A DNA stretch of 59,845 nucleotides from Cryobacterium sp. Y29 (GCF_002929825.1 NZ_PJJN01000029.1:1-59845), one strand, 5' to 3'. Counted from the first letter of the stretch, positions 29,484 through 38,898 are shown. Numbers and translations are program-made. The notes: generated from the sequence alone by a model not told the origin.

Positions 29484-30023
29484 TTACCCGTAGGTATCGC
29501 GTGGACCACGCCCTGGAATTGATCTGGGGCCCTTTTTCCAGGACGGCGCGTTGGGCCCTTGGAAACGAATTGATTGAATACCAGCATCCGGGTACCGATT
29601 TGCAATATGTTCCATGATCACATTGCGCATGAGTCGCAATTGGGTCGCCCAAGCGGTGGATTCACAGCGCACCGTGAGCACACCGTCGTCGATGCCGGCC
29701 GGGGTCGAATGATTGGCAGTTTCTTCGCCCGCAAGCTCTGCCCACGTCGCGAGAAGTTCAGACTGGGCCAACGGTGAGTTCCACCCCAACTGCAGGGTCA
29801 GCGAATTGATCGTGTCGCCGAGACCGCGCGGGTCGCGTCCTATCCCGAACGGAACACTCGAGCCAGCAACCGGCGCAATTCGCTTACGACCGCGCGCACG
29901 CCTGGCGTTGGGATCACCGAAAATGCTCTTGAAGCGCAGGTAGACGTTGGTAGCTTCACTGGTACTAAATTCCACCGAATCGTCTGCTTCGGTTGTTTCA
30001 CGTGGAACATTTTCGTCAACCAT
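29484..30023 (-). CDS. dciA: DciA-family helicase-loading protein (DUF721)
   Basis: DciA proteins interact with and help load the DnaB helicase in bacteria that lack DnaC/DnaI. 179 residues from ATG 30023 (MVDENVPRETTEADD), overlapping the recF stop by 8 bases. The DUF721 core is at about residues 80-155: LGWNSPLAQSELLATWAELA followed by LTVRCESTAWATQLRLM. The N-terminal 60 residues are variable and charged. A parS-like sequence lies in the codons for NVPRETT. The C-terminal tail is basic (WKKGPRSIPGRGPRDTYG). Confidence 0.92.
   Translation of the reverse strand: MVDENVPRETTEADDSVEFSTSEATNVYLRFKSIFGDPNARRARGRKRIAPVAGSSVPFGIGRDPRGLGDTINSLTLQLGWNSPLAQSELLATWAELAGEETANHSTPAGIDDGVLTVRCESTAWATQLRLMRNVIMEHIANRYPDAGIQSIRFQGPNAPSWKKGPRSIPGRGPRDTYG
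29994..30009. other. parS-like site inside dciA
   Basis: TGTTTCACGTGGAACA differs from the palindromic ParB target TGTTTCACGTGAAACA at one base. It is read on the minus strand as codons of dciA. It is about 8 kb from the main parS group, on the other side of oriC. Confidence 0.7.
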
Positions 30024-31182
30024 TGGTGACGACTCCGGCATGAATGTGGATGGTGTGTGCCACAAGCGCAGCGGGGACGTCTTCGAGAACCGCGGCCGTA
30101 ATCAAAACCTGTTCGTACGTCTCGATCGCGGCGGCCAACCTGGCCCGGCGGTCCAGATCCAGCTCGGCAAAAACGTCATCGAGGATCAAAACCGGGTCTC
30201 CGCTGGCTGACTCTTGCCGCAACAGCGAAGCGGATGCAAGTTTCAACGACAGCGCGAACGACCACGATTCTCCATGGCTGGCATAGCCTTTGGCCGGCAA
30301 GGCGTTGAGCATGAACACCAGGTCGTCGCGGTGCGGTCCCGCCAGGGTGATGCCTCGTTCCAACTCGCGCTTTCGCAGGCCGACCAGCGCTGCGCGAAAA
30401 ATCTCATTGGTAGAGGACTCTACCGACGCCGCCGGTTGAGAGGCGATAGGCATGACCACGCCGAGTTCGGCGTCTTCATCAGCACCGAGGATGCTCAAGC
30501 TCGCGACTAGGGCCGGACCATGGTCTTCATTGACGACGGCTCGATACGCCGCACGCAACGGTTCACCGAGCTGCCGTACAAGTTTGGCGCGTTCGTCGAT
30601 AATTTCAGAACCGAATTCCACGAGCCTTTCATCCCAGATTTCGAGGGTCGAGAGCTGGTTACCACGCACTCCCGATGCTCGGGCCGATTTGAGTAAGGTA
30701 TTGCGCTGCTTGAGCACACGATCATAATCGCTGAGCACTGCGGCCAGGCGCGGATTACGCAGCACCAAAAGCTGGTCGAGAAACTTACGACGCCCCGATG
30801 GATCGCCTCGGACGAGGGCCAGATCCTCCGGTGCAAAGACCACACTCGAAAAATACCGGGGCAGATCACGGGTCTTGATAACCGACCGATTAACTTGAGC
30901 CCGGTTTTGACCGGATCGATTGAGCTGCACCTCGGCCAGGATATCGCGGCCGTTGTATTCGAGTCTGGCTCGGATTATGCCGGCATCCTGGCCGGCGCGA
31001 ATCATCGCCTTATCCGTGGAGACTCGGTGCGACCCTAGTGTGCTGAGAAAGCCGAGTGCCTCGACCAGGTTGGTTTTGCCTTGTCCATTGCGCCCGACGA
31101 TGAGGTTCGGACCCGGGACAAAAGCAACCTCGGCGTTCGAATAGTTTCGAAAGTCGGTTAGTGAGAGGTGGGTAACCCGCAC
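30016..31182 (-). CDS. recF: DNA recombination/repair protein RecF
   Basis: SMC-like ATPase that works with RecO/RecR at single-strand gaps. 388 residues: MRVTHLSLTDFRNYSNAEV, Walker A GRNGQGKTNL near 31-40, the family block FSSVVFAPEDLALVRGDPSGRR, the ABC signature-like region and Walker B with DPVLILDDVFAELD. It follows dnaN closely on the same strand and overlaps dciA. Confidence 0.96.
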   Translation of the reverse strand: MRVTHLSLTDFRNYSNAEVAFVPGPNLIVGRNGQGKTNLVEALGFLSTLGSHRVSTDKAMIRAGQDAGIIRARLEYNGRDILAEVQLNRSGQNRAQVNRSVIKTRDLPRYFSSVVFAPEDLALVRGDPSGRRKFLDQLLVLRNPRLAAVLSDYDRVLKQRNTLLKSARASGVRGNQLSTLEIWDERLVEFGSEIIDERAKLVRQLGEPLRAAYRAVVNEDHGPALVASLSILGADEDAELGVVMPIASQPAASVESSTNEIFRAALVGLRKRELERGITLAGPHRDDLVFMLNALPAKGYASHGESWSFALSLKLASASLLRQESASGDPVLILDDVFAELDLDRRARLAAAIETYEQVLITAAVLEDVPAALVAHTIHIHAGVVTNG

Positions 31183-31187
31183 CGGCG

Positions 31188-32345
31188 TTAGCGCAGCAGC
31201 AGGTTGGGCTGGAGCAGATACTTGTAGCTGTCCACTCCGGCTTGCTCGCGCGAGGTCTGGCTGGTGATCAACACCGGCCCGGGCTTATTCGGATTCTCTG
31301 TTTTCGTGAACGAGATCCGCACAAATTCGGAGCGGACAGCGCTGAGCCCGTCCAGAAGAAACTGCGGCTTGAGTGAGACGACGGTTTCGGTCCCGGACAG
31401 GATGGCATCAATAGTTTCCGAGGCCTGTGCCTGCTCGGAGCCCACGGCTTCCAAGGTGACCCCGTCAGTGGCAAAGGTGAAACGTAAGGCGGCTTCACGT
31501 TCCAGTACAAGTTGCACGCGCCGGGTGGCTTCGATGAGGTCAGCCGTGTTCATCACCGCATAGTTGTCAACGGTGGCCGGGAACAACCGGCGAACTGGCG
31601 GGAAATTGCCTTTGATCAGCAACGAGGTCACGGTTTTCTTATTCGCGGTGAACGCGATCAGCTCGCGATCGTCGCTGTTGGTGATCGAGACCGAAATGGT
31701 TCCGCTGTGGCCGAAAGTCTTACCGACTTCCTGCAGGGTACGGGCCGGTACGAGGGCCGTGACGGTGCCTTGCGCGTTGTCCGCCGTGTTACTGCCCGCG
31801 TCCCAGTCAATTTCTCGAACCGCAACGCGGTACCGGTCGGTGGCGACCAGGCTCAGGCTGTTTTCGGTGACCTCAAGCTGTACGCCGGTGATAACAGGGG
31901 TGACGTCATCTCGCGACGCCGCTACAGCGACCTGGGCAACAGCCGCCGCGAATTCCTCAGCCGGAACGAGTCCCGATTGGGTCGTGACGATAGGAATACT
32001 GGGGTATTCCTCAACGGGCATAGACAGGAGGGTGAAGCTTGCGGAGCCGCAGCTGACCTTGATGCGGGAATCTTCCGTGGAAAAACGTACCGGTGCGTTG
32101 GGCAGACGACTGGCGATTTCAGCGAGCAAACGCCCCGACACGAGAACCTTGCCGGTCTCCTCAACCTCGGCCAGAATCTCCGTTTGAGCAGAAACCTCAT
32201 AGTCGAACGAGGAGAGAATCAAACCGGTGGCGGTGGCTTCAATGAGGACGCCACTGAGGATTGGCAAGGTGGTGCGCTGAGGCAGAAGTTTGACCGCGAA
32301 GGACACTGCTTCGCTGAAGACATCCCGATTGGCCTGAAATCTCAC
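31188..32345 (-). CDS. dnaN: DNA polymerase III beta subunit (sliding clamp)
   Basis: Ring-shaped clamp that holds the polymerase on DNA. 385 residues from GTG 32345 (VRFQANRDVFSEAVSF), with AAGGAA 7 bases upstream; a longer frame adds 14 unrelated residues. Three clamp domains are recognisable: LLPQRTTLPILSGVLIEA, FAAAVAQVAVAASRDDVTPV, and GPVLITSQ near the C terminus. It ends 5 bases before recF. Confidence 0.96.
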   Translation of the reverse strand: MRFQANRDVFSEAVSFAVKLLPQRTTLPILSGVLIEATATGLILSSFDYEVSAQTEILAEVEETGKVLVSGRLLAEIASRLPNAPVRFSTEDSRIKVSCGSASFTLLSMPVEEYPSIPIVTTQSGLVPAEEFAAAVAQVAVAASRDDVTPVITGVQLEVTENSLSLVATDRYRVAVREIDWDAGSNTADNAQGTVTALVPARTLQEVGKTFGHSGTISVSITNSDDRELIAFTANKKTVTSLLIKGNFPPVRRLFPATVDNYAVMNTADLIEATRRVQLVLEREAALRFTFATDGVTLEAVGSEQAQASETIDAILSGTETVVSLKPQFLLDGLSAVRSEFVRISFTKTENPNKPGPVLITSQTSREQAGVDSYKYLLQPNLLLR

Positions 32346-32824
32346 GAAACATTCCTTGCGTTCGACGGGCGAGTGGGTGGTCCTCAATGCTAGCTGTGTT
32401 CACGGGCTGGTTCGTTACCGTCGTGGTTGAGCGGCGCCGGCCGTCAAGGTTGTCGGCTAGATCAAGGTTAAGAAATTCTTGTTAATCTTCTTAACCGTTG
32501 TGGAAACTGTGGATAACTCTGTGAAAACAGCTCAGGCATTGGGAATTACACGTTTGTAAGTTGTGAGCGAGCTGTGGAAGTTTGTCATTCGTTTGGGCAA
32601 GCGCGCGGCGGAAGAATTACACGTTTCCACAGGGTGCCCCCGAGTTTCTACAGGCGATGACCGGTTGTGTGAGTTAATTCCACAGGGTTATCCACAGGTG
32701 TGAAAACTAAAAAAAATTCGGTCCCTCCGGGCCTAAGCAAGGCGTACCTGCCTAAACCGTCCGAAGGGACCGCTCAAATTTTCGCGCCACAGCGGTGGTT
32801 CTGACCTGCAGCGAAGCTTGTGAC
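32346..32824. other. oriC: Chromosomal replication origin oriC (dnaN-dnaA gap)
   Basis: A noncoding 479-base region with several DnaA boxes: perfect TGTGGATAA at 32508 and TTATCCACA at 32688, plus variants TGTGGAAAC at 32499, TGTGGAAG at 32573, GTTTCCACA at 32623 and AATTCCACA at 32676. GAATTACACGTTT is directly repeated at 32543 and 32614. An AT-rich block at 32464-32496 contains inverted repeats GGTTAAGAA / TTCTTAACC around a 13-base spacer and is the best candidate for the unwinding element. Position between dnaA and dnaN matches actinobacterial oriC. Confidence 0.85.
32709..32775 (-). terminator. Terminator of dnaA
   Basis: On the minus strand CGGTCCCT and AGGGACCG flank a partly paired interior and are followed by AATTTTTTTTAG. 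It lies about 50 bases after the dnaA stop and separates dnaA transcription from oriC. Confidence 0.65.
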
Positions 32825-34243
32825 CTACTTGTACCGATGATCCTGCTTGATGCGGTTGGTCAGCTCGGTCACCTGGTTGTAAATTGAGCGACGTTCCTTC
32901 ATCAGTTCACTGATCTTCTTGTTGGCGTACATCACGGTCGTGTGATCCCGATTACCGAACAGTTGACCGATTTTGGGCAGGGAAAGATTCGTGAGTTCGC
33001 GGCACAGGTACATGGCAATTTGACGGGCGGTAGCTATTGCCTGAGACCGGCTGGATCCATAGAGGTCATCAACGGACAGTTTGAAGTAGTTGGCCGTATT
33101 CGTAATGATGTCAACTGGAGCGATGACGTTGTCCTCGTCCAGGGTGATCAGGTCTTTCAAAACTGTCTGTACCAGATCCATATCCACCGGCGTGCGATTC
33201 AGGCTAGCGAAGGCGGTGACCCGAATCAAAGTGCCTTCGAGCTCACGAATGTTAGACGAGACCTTCGACGCCATGAACTCGAGAATGTCGTGTGGGACTT
33301 GCAGTTTCTCGCTCTGCGCCTTTTTTCGCAGGATAGCGATGCGGGTTTCCAGGTCCGGAGCCTGGACATCCGTGATCAGGCCCCACTCAAAGCGGCTGCG
33401 CATGCGGTCTTCAAAGCCGGTGAGGTGTTTGGGAGGCAGGTCACTTGTGATCACAACCTGCTTGTTGTGGTCGTGCAGAGTGTTGAAGGTGTGAAAAAAA
33501 GCTTCCTGGGTTTCCGCTTTGTTTTGAAGAAACTGGATGTCATCGATCATGAGGATGTCGATGTTTCGATATCGAGCCTGGAAAGCCGAGCCGCGGTTGT
33601 TCGCGATGGAGTTGATGAAGTCGTTAGTGAACTCCTCCGAACTGACGTAACGAACACGAATTCCGGGGTAAAGGCTCATCGCGTAGTGGCCGATTGCGTG
33701 CAAAAGGTGTGTCTTGCCGAGGCCCGATGATCCGTAGATGAAAAGCGGGTTGTATGCCTTGGCCGGTGCTTCGGCGACTGCAACGGCGGCAGCATGGGCG
33801 AATCTGTTTGATTGCCCGATCACGAAGTTGTCGAAACTGTATTTGGGGTTGAGCCGGGTTTCGTGGGGTTGTGCCGCGACTGAACCCTCAAAAACCGATT
33901 GCGCGGGGGCGGGAGTGATGACGTCCGGCGGGGTCATCGTTTGTTGCACCGGTCGCAACGCTTCCTGCTCGAGTTCGGGGTTGACGACCACATAGAAGGT
34001 TGAGACGGCAGTCGCCTCATCGAGCTGGCCCATCGCAGTCAGCAGGGGAACCCTCATCCGCTGGTTGAGCATGCTGGCCGTGAACTCGTTCGGGACCTCG
34101 AGATAGAACGTGCCAGCCGCGATGCCCTTCGGCTCGACCAGGCTGAGAAATCCGTACAGCATGGGTGTGATGGTGGCGTCGGATTCCAACGTCGTCAGTA
34201 CAGACCGCCATGTTTCAGCTATCGGCGCTTCTACGTCTGCCAT
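32825..34243 (-). CDS. dnaA: Chromosomal replication initiator DnaA
   Basis: Binds DnaA boxes and opens the origin. 472 residues from ATG 34243 ([16 protein letters not shown]) with AGGAA just upstream; the frame continues into noncoding sequence. Domain I covers about 1-85. The AAA+ core begins at [25 protein letters not shown] sequence, with Walker [12 protein letters not shown] and Walker [11 protein letters not shown]. The C-terminal domain IV has the DnaA signature [15 protein letters not shown] helix-turn-helix. The linker domain II is short compared with many actinobacteria. Confidence 0.97.
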   Translation of the reverse strand: MADVEAPIAETWRSVLTTLESDATITPMLYGFLSLVEPKGIAAGTFYLEVPNEFTASMLNQRMRVPLLTAMGQLDEATAVSTFYVVVNPELEQEALRPVQQTMTPPDVITPAPAQSVFEGSVAAQPHETRLNPKYSFDNFVIGQSNRFAHAAAVAVAEAPAKAYNPLFIYGSSGLGKTHLLHAIGHYAMSLYPGIRVRYVSSEEFTNDFINSIANNRGSAFQARYRNIDILMIDDIQFLQNKAETQEAFFHTFNTLHDHNKQVVITSDLPPKHLTGFEDRMRSRFEWGLITDVQAPDLETRIAILRKKAQSEKLQVPHDILEFMASKVSSNIRELEGTLIRVTAFASLNRTPVDMDLVQTVLKDLITLDEDNVIAPVDIITNTANYFKLSVDDLYGSSRSQAIATARQIAMYLCRELTNLSLPKIGQLFGNRDHTTVMYANKKISELMKERRSIYNQVTELTNRIKQDHRYK

Positions 34244-34714
34244 TGTTCCTACAATCTGTGCATTTCGAGTTTTCACTGTTGGGCGACCGGCGGATGCGGG
34301 TGGCTTTAATGCCGGGCACCGGCCGCCGGCCTTATCGGTCCGCGTGAGCCCGTTTCGGAGGCCCGTGTGAGTTCTTGGACCGAACTCATCGTTAAAGTTA
34401 TCCACCGCCTGTGTACAAAATCAGCTGAATTCTCAGGTTGGTGCGACCAACCTGTGGATAACTTGACTTTACGGTACTCAATGCCGCGCAGCGAGGCGAA
34501 TTCATCGGGCGCTACGCAACCTCCCTTCAGTATTTACGTTGGGGTCATTATTGTGCAGAATCCCCCGATTCGGAGTCTGAGTTTGACCAGACGTGGCCGA
34601 GGCCGTAGTTTTAATCAGTTGACCCCATCCCGCGGGCTTCCATACTCTGTGCGCGCTGTTGTTTTGGCCGAGGGGAATTGGCCAGCGGTGATTCAAATAC
34701 GTGGAGATTGAATT
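34244..34714. other. dnaA-rpmH intergenic region with DnaA boxes and promoters
   Basis: A 471-base gap. DnaA boxes TTATCCACC (34398) and TGTGGATAA (34453) suggest dnaA autoregulation or a second part of the origin. An inverted repeat CAGGTTGGT-GCG-ACCAACCTG (34434-34454) overlaps the second box. The promoter of rpmH is in its right part. No gene is seen. Confidence 0.7.
34619..34648 (+). promoter_or_regulatory. rpmH promoter
   Basis: TTGACC is separated by 18 bases from TACTCT, about 65 bases upstream of the rpmH ATG. It would drive rpmH and probably rnpA-yidD-yidC. Confidence 0.6.
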
Positions 34715-34852
34715 ATGAGCAAAAGAACTTTCCAGCCGAACAACCGCCGTCGCGCCAAGGTGCACGGCTTCCGCCTGCGGATGCGCACCCGTGCGGGCCG
34801 CGCCATCCTCGGTGCTCGCCGTCGCAAGGGTCGCACCGAACTCTCAGCGTAG
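34715..34852 (+). CDS. rpmH: 50S ribosomal protein L34
   Basis: A 45-residue basic protein of the large ribosomal subunit: [20 protein letters not shown], then [18 protein letters not shown]. The full-length family signature is present. GGAG lies upstream of the ATG. It is divergent from dnaA and followed by rnpA, the near-universal order. Confidence 0.97.
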   Translation: MSKRTFQPNNRRRAKVHGFRLRMRTRAGRAILGARRRKGRTELSA

Positions 34853-34875
34853 GTTTTCATGCTCGCCAGGTTCTC

Positions 34876-35253
34876 GTGCTCGCTCACATAAATCGCATTA
34901 CGAGCGGCAGTGACTATCAGGGCGTCGTTCGGCGTGGTCAGCGGATCAGTGGTGCGCATACCGTTCTTTATGTGCGAAAAAACGCTGGAGTCCAATCTGA
35001 TGTCGCCGGTGCTCCGGTTCGGTTCGGCTTTATCGTCGCAAAGAATGTGGGTGACGCTGTGAAGCGCAATCTCGTTCGGCGCCGCCTCAAGGCGGTCACG
35101 TTCGAACTGCTCCCACTGGTTCCGGCAGGAACGGATGTTGTCATCCGTGCTTTGCCGGGAGCGAGCAATGTCGCGTGGCAGGCGCTGCGCGATGAAGTTC
35201 ACCAGTCCCTCTCCCGCCCGCAGTCCGCGCGGAAGAAGAGTGTGGGCCGATGA
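34876..35253 (+). CDS. rnpA: Ribonuclease P protein component
   Basis: Protein cofactor of the tRNA 5'-processing ribozyme. 125 residues from GTG 34876 (VLAHINRITSGSDYQGVVRR), with CCAGG upstream. The RNA-binding signature KRNLVRRRLKAV is clear. The frame extends far upstream across rpmH in another phase, but that part is not coding. It overlaps yidD by ATGA. Confidence 0.92.
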   Translation: MLAHINRITSGSDYQGVVRRGQRISGAHTVLYVRKNAGVQSDVAGAPVRFGFIVAKNVGDAVKRNLVRRRLKAVTFELLPLVPAGTDVVIRALPGASNVAWQALRDEVHQSLSRPQSARKKSVGR

Positions 35254-35561
35254 ATCCGGTACTCGCGACGATTATCTTGATACCCCGCAACGTTGGTGTC
35301 GTGGTTCTTCGCGTGTATCGCGCCGTGATCTCTCCACTGTATGGAGATGTGTGCCGGTATTACCCGTCTTGTTCGGCCTACGCACTGGGGGCCGTTCAGG
35401 AACACGGACTAGCGTGGGGTTGTGCTCTTGCGGCGCGCAGGCTGAGCCATTGTCATCCGTGGTCACCAGGCGGCATTGACGATGTTCCACTCAAAAGCAA
35501 GCGTCGCTTTCGTCTGACGTCGTTCGGTTTTGTTGTCGCACCTAGCCACGGAAAGGGCTAA
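35250..35561 (+). CDS. yidD: Membrane protein insertion efficiency factor YidD
   Basis: A 103-residue amphipathic membrane-associated protein that helps YidC. The signature RAVISPLYGDVCRYYPSCSA and HPWSPGGIDDVP are present, with the conserved cysteines. It lies between rnpA and yidC, as in most bacteria. Confidence 0.95.
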   Translation: MNPVLATIILIPRNVGVVVLRVYRAVISPLYGDVCRYYPSCSAYALGAVQEHGLAWGCALAARRLSHCHPWSPGGIDDVPLKSKRRFRLTSFGFVVAPSHGKG

Positions 35562-35569
35562 CCCACAGT

Positions 35570-36544
35570 ATGGACCTCATAGGTACGATCCTCTGGCCTC
35601 TGAAATGGGTGGTCGAGCTGCTGCTCGTAGCCTTCCACTGGCTCTTTTCCAACTTGGGGATGGGCTACAACGACGGCATCACGTGGGTGCTGTCCATCGT
35701 CGGCCTCGTCTTGGTCGTGCGCGCCGCCCTGATTCCTATCTTCGTACGGCAAATCAAGAGCCAGCGCAAGATGCTCGAAGTCGCGCCGCAGCTCAAGAAG
35801 ATCCAGGACAAGTACAAGGGGAAGAAAGACCAGTTCTCGCGCGAGGCGATGTCCCGCGAGACCATGGCCATGTACAAAAAGACCGGGACCAACCCGCTGG
35901 CTTCGTGCCTGCCACTGCTCTTGCAGATGCCCATTTTCTTTGCACTCTTCTCGGTCCTCAACGACGCCCAGCGTTCTAATGCCGGTGTCGGTCCGCTGGA
36001 CCAAAGTCTCGCGGAGAGTTTCGGTAATGCCACGCTCTTTGGTAACGCTCCCCTGCACGACACATTCGCCTCGCAGTGGACTCGCTGGATTGCCGGGACC
36101 GACTTCAACCTCGCCGTCATGCTCATCGCCGCCACCATGGTCATTCTTATGACCGCTTCGCAGTTCATCACGCAGTTGCAGATCGTTTCCAAGAACATGT
36201 CGCCGGAAACCAAGGCGAGTCCGATGTTCAAGCAGCAGCGCATCATGCTCTACCTTCTCCCCCTCGTCTTCGCCTTCTCCGGTGTCGCGTTCCCGCTCGG
36301 CGTGATGTTCTACTGGCTCACCTCTAATATCTGGACCATGATTCAGCAGTTCCTGGTCATTCGAAACATGCCGACCCCTGGCAGCGAAGCCGCCAAGGCC
36401 CGCGAAGAACGTTTGGCGCGTAAGGGCAAGCTCATCGCGACCGATGGTGACATCATTGTGGTGGAGGAGCCTGCCAAGCCCGTTCAGCGCCAGCAGCCGG
36501 TCGGCAAGGCCCGCGCCAAAAAACAAACCGGCCCGAAGAAGTAG
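35570..36544 (+). CDS. yidC: Membrane protein insertase YidC
   Basis: Inserts and folds membrane proteins, alone or with Sec. 324 residues. Five or so membrane helices are visible: WVVELLLVAFHWLFSNLGMG, the second (ITWVLSIVGLVLVVRAALIP) with the conserved arginine, a coiled cytoplasmic hairpin (RKMLEVAPQLKKIQDKYKGK), PLLLQMPIFFALFSVL, and two C-terminal helices. No large periplasmic domain, as in Gram-positives. The tail is basic. The last base overlaps the next gene's reading frame. Confidence 0.96.
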   Translation: MDLIGTILWPLKWVVELLLVAFHWLFSNLGMGYNDGITWVLSIVGLVLVVRAALIPIFVRQIKSQRKMLEVAPQLKKIQDKYKGKKDQFSREAMSRETMAMYKKTGTNPLASCLPLLLQMPIFFALFSVLNDAQRSNAGVGPLDQSLAESFGNATLFGNAPLHDTFASQWTRWIAGTDFNLAVMLIAATMVILMTASQFITQLQIVSKNMSPETKASPMFKQQRIMLYLLPLVFAFSGVAFPLGVMFYWLTSNIWTMIQQFLVIRNMPTPGSEAAKAREERLARKGKLIATDGDIIVVEEPAKPVQRQQPVGKARAKKQTGPKK

Positions 36545-36555
36545 TGGAGATCATC

Positions 36556-37146
36556 GTGACGGACAAAACCGGCCTCACTGAAATGGGCACTGTCACTGCT
36601 GACAATGCCGATGTAACTGCTCACCCAACGGATCCCTCATCCGGCGCTCCCGAAACCGGGAGCGTTACCGAGGCCCCCCTTACGACCGATCAGCTTGAGC
36701 GTGAGGGTGATATTGCCGCGGACTACATCGAGGAATTTCTCGATATTTGCGACCTCGATGGCGATATTGACATCGATGCCCGCAATGGACGGGCCTACCT
36801 AGCGGTCAAAGCGTCGGACGCCGACAATCTGCGAGTGCTTTCCAAACCAGATACGGTCAACGCCCTGCAGGAGCTGACTCGCCTCGCGGTGCAAAATAAG
36901 ACGGGTTCTTTCTCGCGTCTGATCTTGGACATCGGTGGGTCTCGCGAGACGCGCGAAGCTGAGCTCGCGACCCTCGTAGCACACGCCATTGAGCGGATTG
37001 AGGGCGGGGCGACCGCGGCCGACCTGCCGGCCATGTCCTCCTACGAGCGCAAACTCGTGCACGACATCGTCGCAGCCAATGGTGGGTACCGCTCGGAGTC
37101 GTCCGGTGAAGGCCGCGACCGCCACACCGTTATCACCGCAGCGTAA
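36556..37146 (+). CDS. jag: Jag/KhpB-type RNA-binding protein (KH and R3H domains)
   Basis: RNA-binding protein encoded after yidC in most Gram-positives. GGAG at 36546-36549 favours the GTG at 36556 (196 residues); an in-frame GTG at 36544 overlaps the yidC stop. After an acidic, Thr-rich N terminus lies a KH-like domain (EREGDIAADYIEEFLDICDL to about residue 120) and an R3H domain (MSSYERKLVHDIVAANGGYR, then SESSGEGRDRHTVI). The membrane-targeting Jag-N domain of firmicutes is absent. Confidence 0.92.
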   Translation: MTDKTGLTEMGTVTADNADVTAHPTDPSSGAPETGSVTEAPLTTDQLEREGDIAADYIEEFLDICDLDGDIDIDARNGRAYLAVKASDADNLRVLSKPDTVNALQELTRLAVQNKTGSFSRLILDIGGSRETREAELATLVAHAIERIEGGATAADLPAMSSYERKLVHDIVAANGGYRSESSGEGRDRHTVITAA

Positions 37147-37157
37147 CCTCGTTGGTC

Positions 37158-37868
37158 ATGTCGCAATCTGTTACGCCGGACCCGCTCCGAGCTGCTTCGA
37201 AGATGCCGGGATCCACGCCCGCGTCAGGGAGCGCGCTCGATCCGGTCACACTGGAGATTGAGCCGTTATCGGCGATAGAACTTTTGGGTCCCCAAATTGA
37301 TCTCATGCGGGCGTTTACCAATAATTTAGCTGATCAGGGCGAAATTCTGGGGCTAATTGGTCCACTGGAACTTCCGCGTCTGTGGTCACGGCACATTCTC
37401 AATTGCGCCATTGTGGCGCCGCTTTTACGTCCCGGTCTCGTGGGGGACGTTGGTTCCGGTGCTGGTCTTCCCGGTGTCGTGCTGGCCATCGCCCGGCCCG
37501 ACGTGAACTTCGTGCTGATCGAACCGATGGAACGTCGGGTTGCCTGGCTGAATGACCAGGTTGCTGCCCTGCACTTGCCGAATGTGACCGTAGTGCGTGC
37601 TCGTGCCGAAGACGCACGCCTGACGCACCCACTTGATCAGGTGACTGCTCGCGCTGTGAGTGCGTTCAGCAAGCTGATTCCGCTGACTGCCCCCCTACTG
37701 CGCAGTGGTGGTGAGCTCATTCTTATGAAAGGCGAGGGGGCGGAGCGTGAGATTGAAGCGGCGGCGAAGCCGATTCGCAAGTATCGCCTGCGCAAGGTTG
37801 AGGTAATTACCCTCGGCGCGGGCGTGCTGCCTGAGGTAACCCGGGTCATCAGAGCTACAGTGGAGTAG
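37158..37868 (+). CDS. rsmG: 16S rRNA (guanine527-N7)-methyltransferase RsmG
   Basis: Methylates G527 of 16S rRNA. 236 residues from ATG 37158 (MSQSVTPDPL). The Rossmann-type SAM site is GDVGSGAGLPGVVLAIARP, followed by the acidic loop LIEPMERRVAWL and VTARAVSAFSKL. The N-terminal 35 residues are a variable extension. It lies between jag and parA as usual. Confidence 0.95.
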   Translation: MSQSVTPDPLRAASKMPGSTPASGSALDPVTLEIEPLSAIELLGPQIDLMRAFTNNLADQGEILGLIGPLELPRLWSRHILNCAIVAPLLRPGLVGDVGSGAGLPGVVLAIARPDVNFVLIEPMERRVAWLNDQVAALHLPNVTVVRARAEDARLTHPLDQVTARAVSAFSKLIPLTAPLLRSGGELILMKGEGAEREIEAAAKPIRKYRLRKVEVITLGAGVLPEVTRVIRATVE

Positions 37869-37936
37869 TTCCGAATGGTACTGGATTTGGTGTTCGGGGG
37901 TCCCTTTCGGGTGGCTCATCAACCGTCGAGCGTAAA

Positions 37937-37952
37937 GGTTTCACGTGAAACA
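37937..37952. other. parS site covering the parA start codon
   Basis: GGTTTCACGTGAAACA has the full 14-base core of the ParB target and one mismatch at the edge. The GTG start of parA (37945-37947) lies at its centre, so ParB bound here would sit on the parA translation start and promoter-proximal DNA. Confidence 0.85.
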
Positions 37953-38898
37953 TCCTGCTGAAGATCAGCACACCGGCAAGGCGGCAGGCTTCGATGCGAC
38001 AACACCGCTGGCCCGTGAAATTGCGGAACTGACGCGTCGCCGCCAGGTAATTGCCGCTGGCGAGTTGCCAAAACCGGATCAGACCCGGGTGTTGACGATT
38101 TCCAACCAAAAAGGTGGCGTGGGCAAGACAACAACCGCGGTCAACCTCGCCGCAGCCCTCGCTCGCCAGGGCGCGCGTGTGTTGGTCATCGACCTGGATC
38201 CGCAGGGCAACGCTTCTACTGCCCTCGGTGTTGAGCACCGTGCCGAGACGCCAAGCGTCTACGACGTCATCATCAACGATATGCCCATGGCTGAGGTCGT
38301 ACAGAAGAGCCCCGAATTCGGTGCCTTGTTTTGTGTTCCCGCTACGATCCATCTGGCTGGTGCCGAGATTGAACTGGTGTCGCTCGTTGCGCGCGAGCAA
38401 CGACTCCGCCGTGCTCTTGATCTGTACCTTGCCGAGGCGGTCGAACCGTACGATTACGTTTTCATCGACTGTCCACCGTCGCTCGGTCTCCTGACTATCA
38501 ATGCTTTCGTCGCCGCTCGCGAAGTTCTCATCCCCATTCAGTGCGAGTACTACGCACTCGAGGGACTGAGTCAGCTGCTCAAAAACATCGCTCTAATCGA
38601 AAAGCATCTCAACCCCGAGCTCGTCGTCTCGACCATTCTGCTCACCATGTACGATAGCCGGACCAATCTGGCCACCCAGGTTGCCAAAGAGGTGCGCGAT
38701 CACTTTCCGGAACAGGTCCTCAACACCGCTATTCCGCGCTCTGTGCGCGTTTCTGAGGCGCCGAGCTACGGCCAGAGCGTTGTGAGTTACGATCTCAACT
38801 CGGCAGGATCGCTTTCATACCTTGAAGCAGCAGCTGAAATGGCCCATCGTGGGGCGCCGCGAACAGAAAATAAGCCCCAAACGAAAGAAAAGCACTAA
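37945..38898 (+). CDS. parA: Chromosome-partitioning ATPase ParA
   Basis: Deviant Walker ATPase that positions and segregates origins with ParB. 317 residues. The GTG start is inside a parS site, with AAAGG 6 bases upstream. Motifs: SNQKGGVGKTTTAVNLAAAL (deviant Walker A) at about residue 52-72, LVIDLDPQGNAS, and FIDCPPSLGLLTINAF. The N-terminal about 50 residues form a variable extension. The stop overlaps the parB ATG by one base. Confidence 0.96.
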   Translation: MKHPAEDQHTGKAAGFDATTPLAREIAELTRRRQVIAAGELPKPDQTRVLTISNQKGGVGKTTTAVNLAAALARQGARVLVIDLDPQGNASTALGVEHRAETPSVYDVIINDMPMAEVVQKSPEFGALFCVPATIHLAGAEIELVSLVAREQRLRRALDLYLAEAVEPYDYVFIDCPPSLGLLTINAFVAAREVLIPIQCEYYALEGLSQLLKNIALIEKHLNPELVVSTILLTMYDSRTNLATQVAKEVRDHFPEQVLNTAIPRSVRVSEAPSYGQSVVSYDLNSAGSLSYLEAAAEMAHRGAPRTENKPQTKEKH

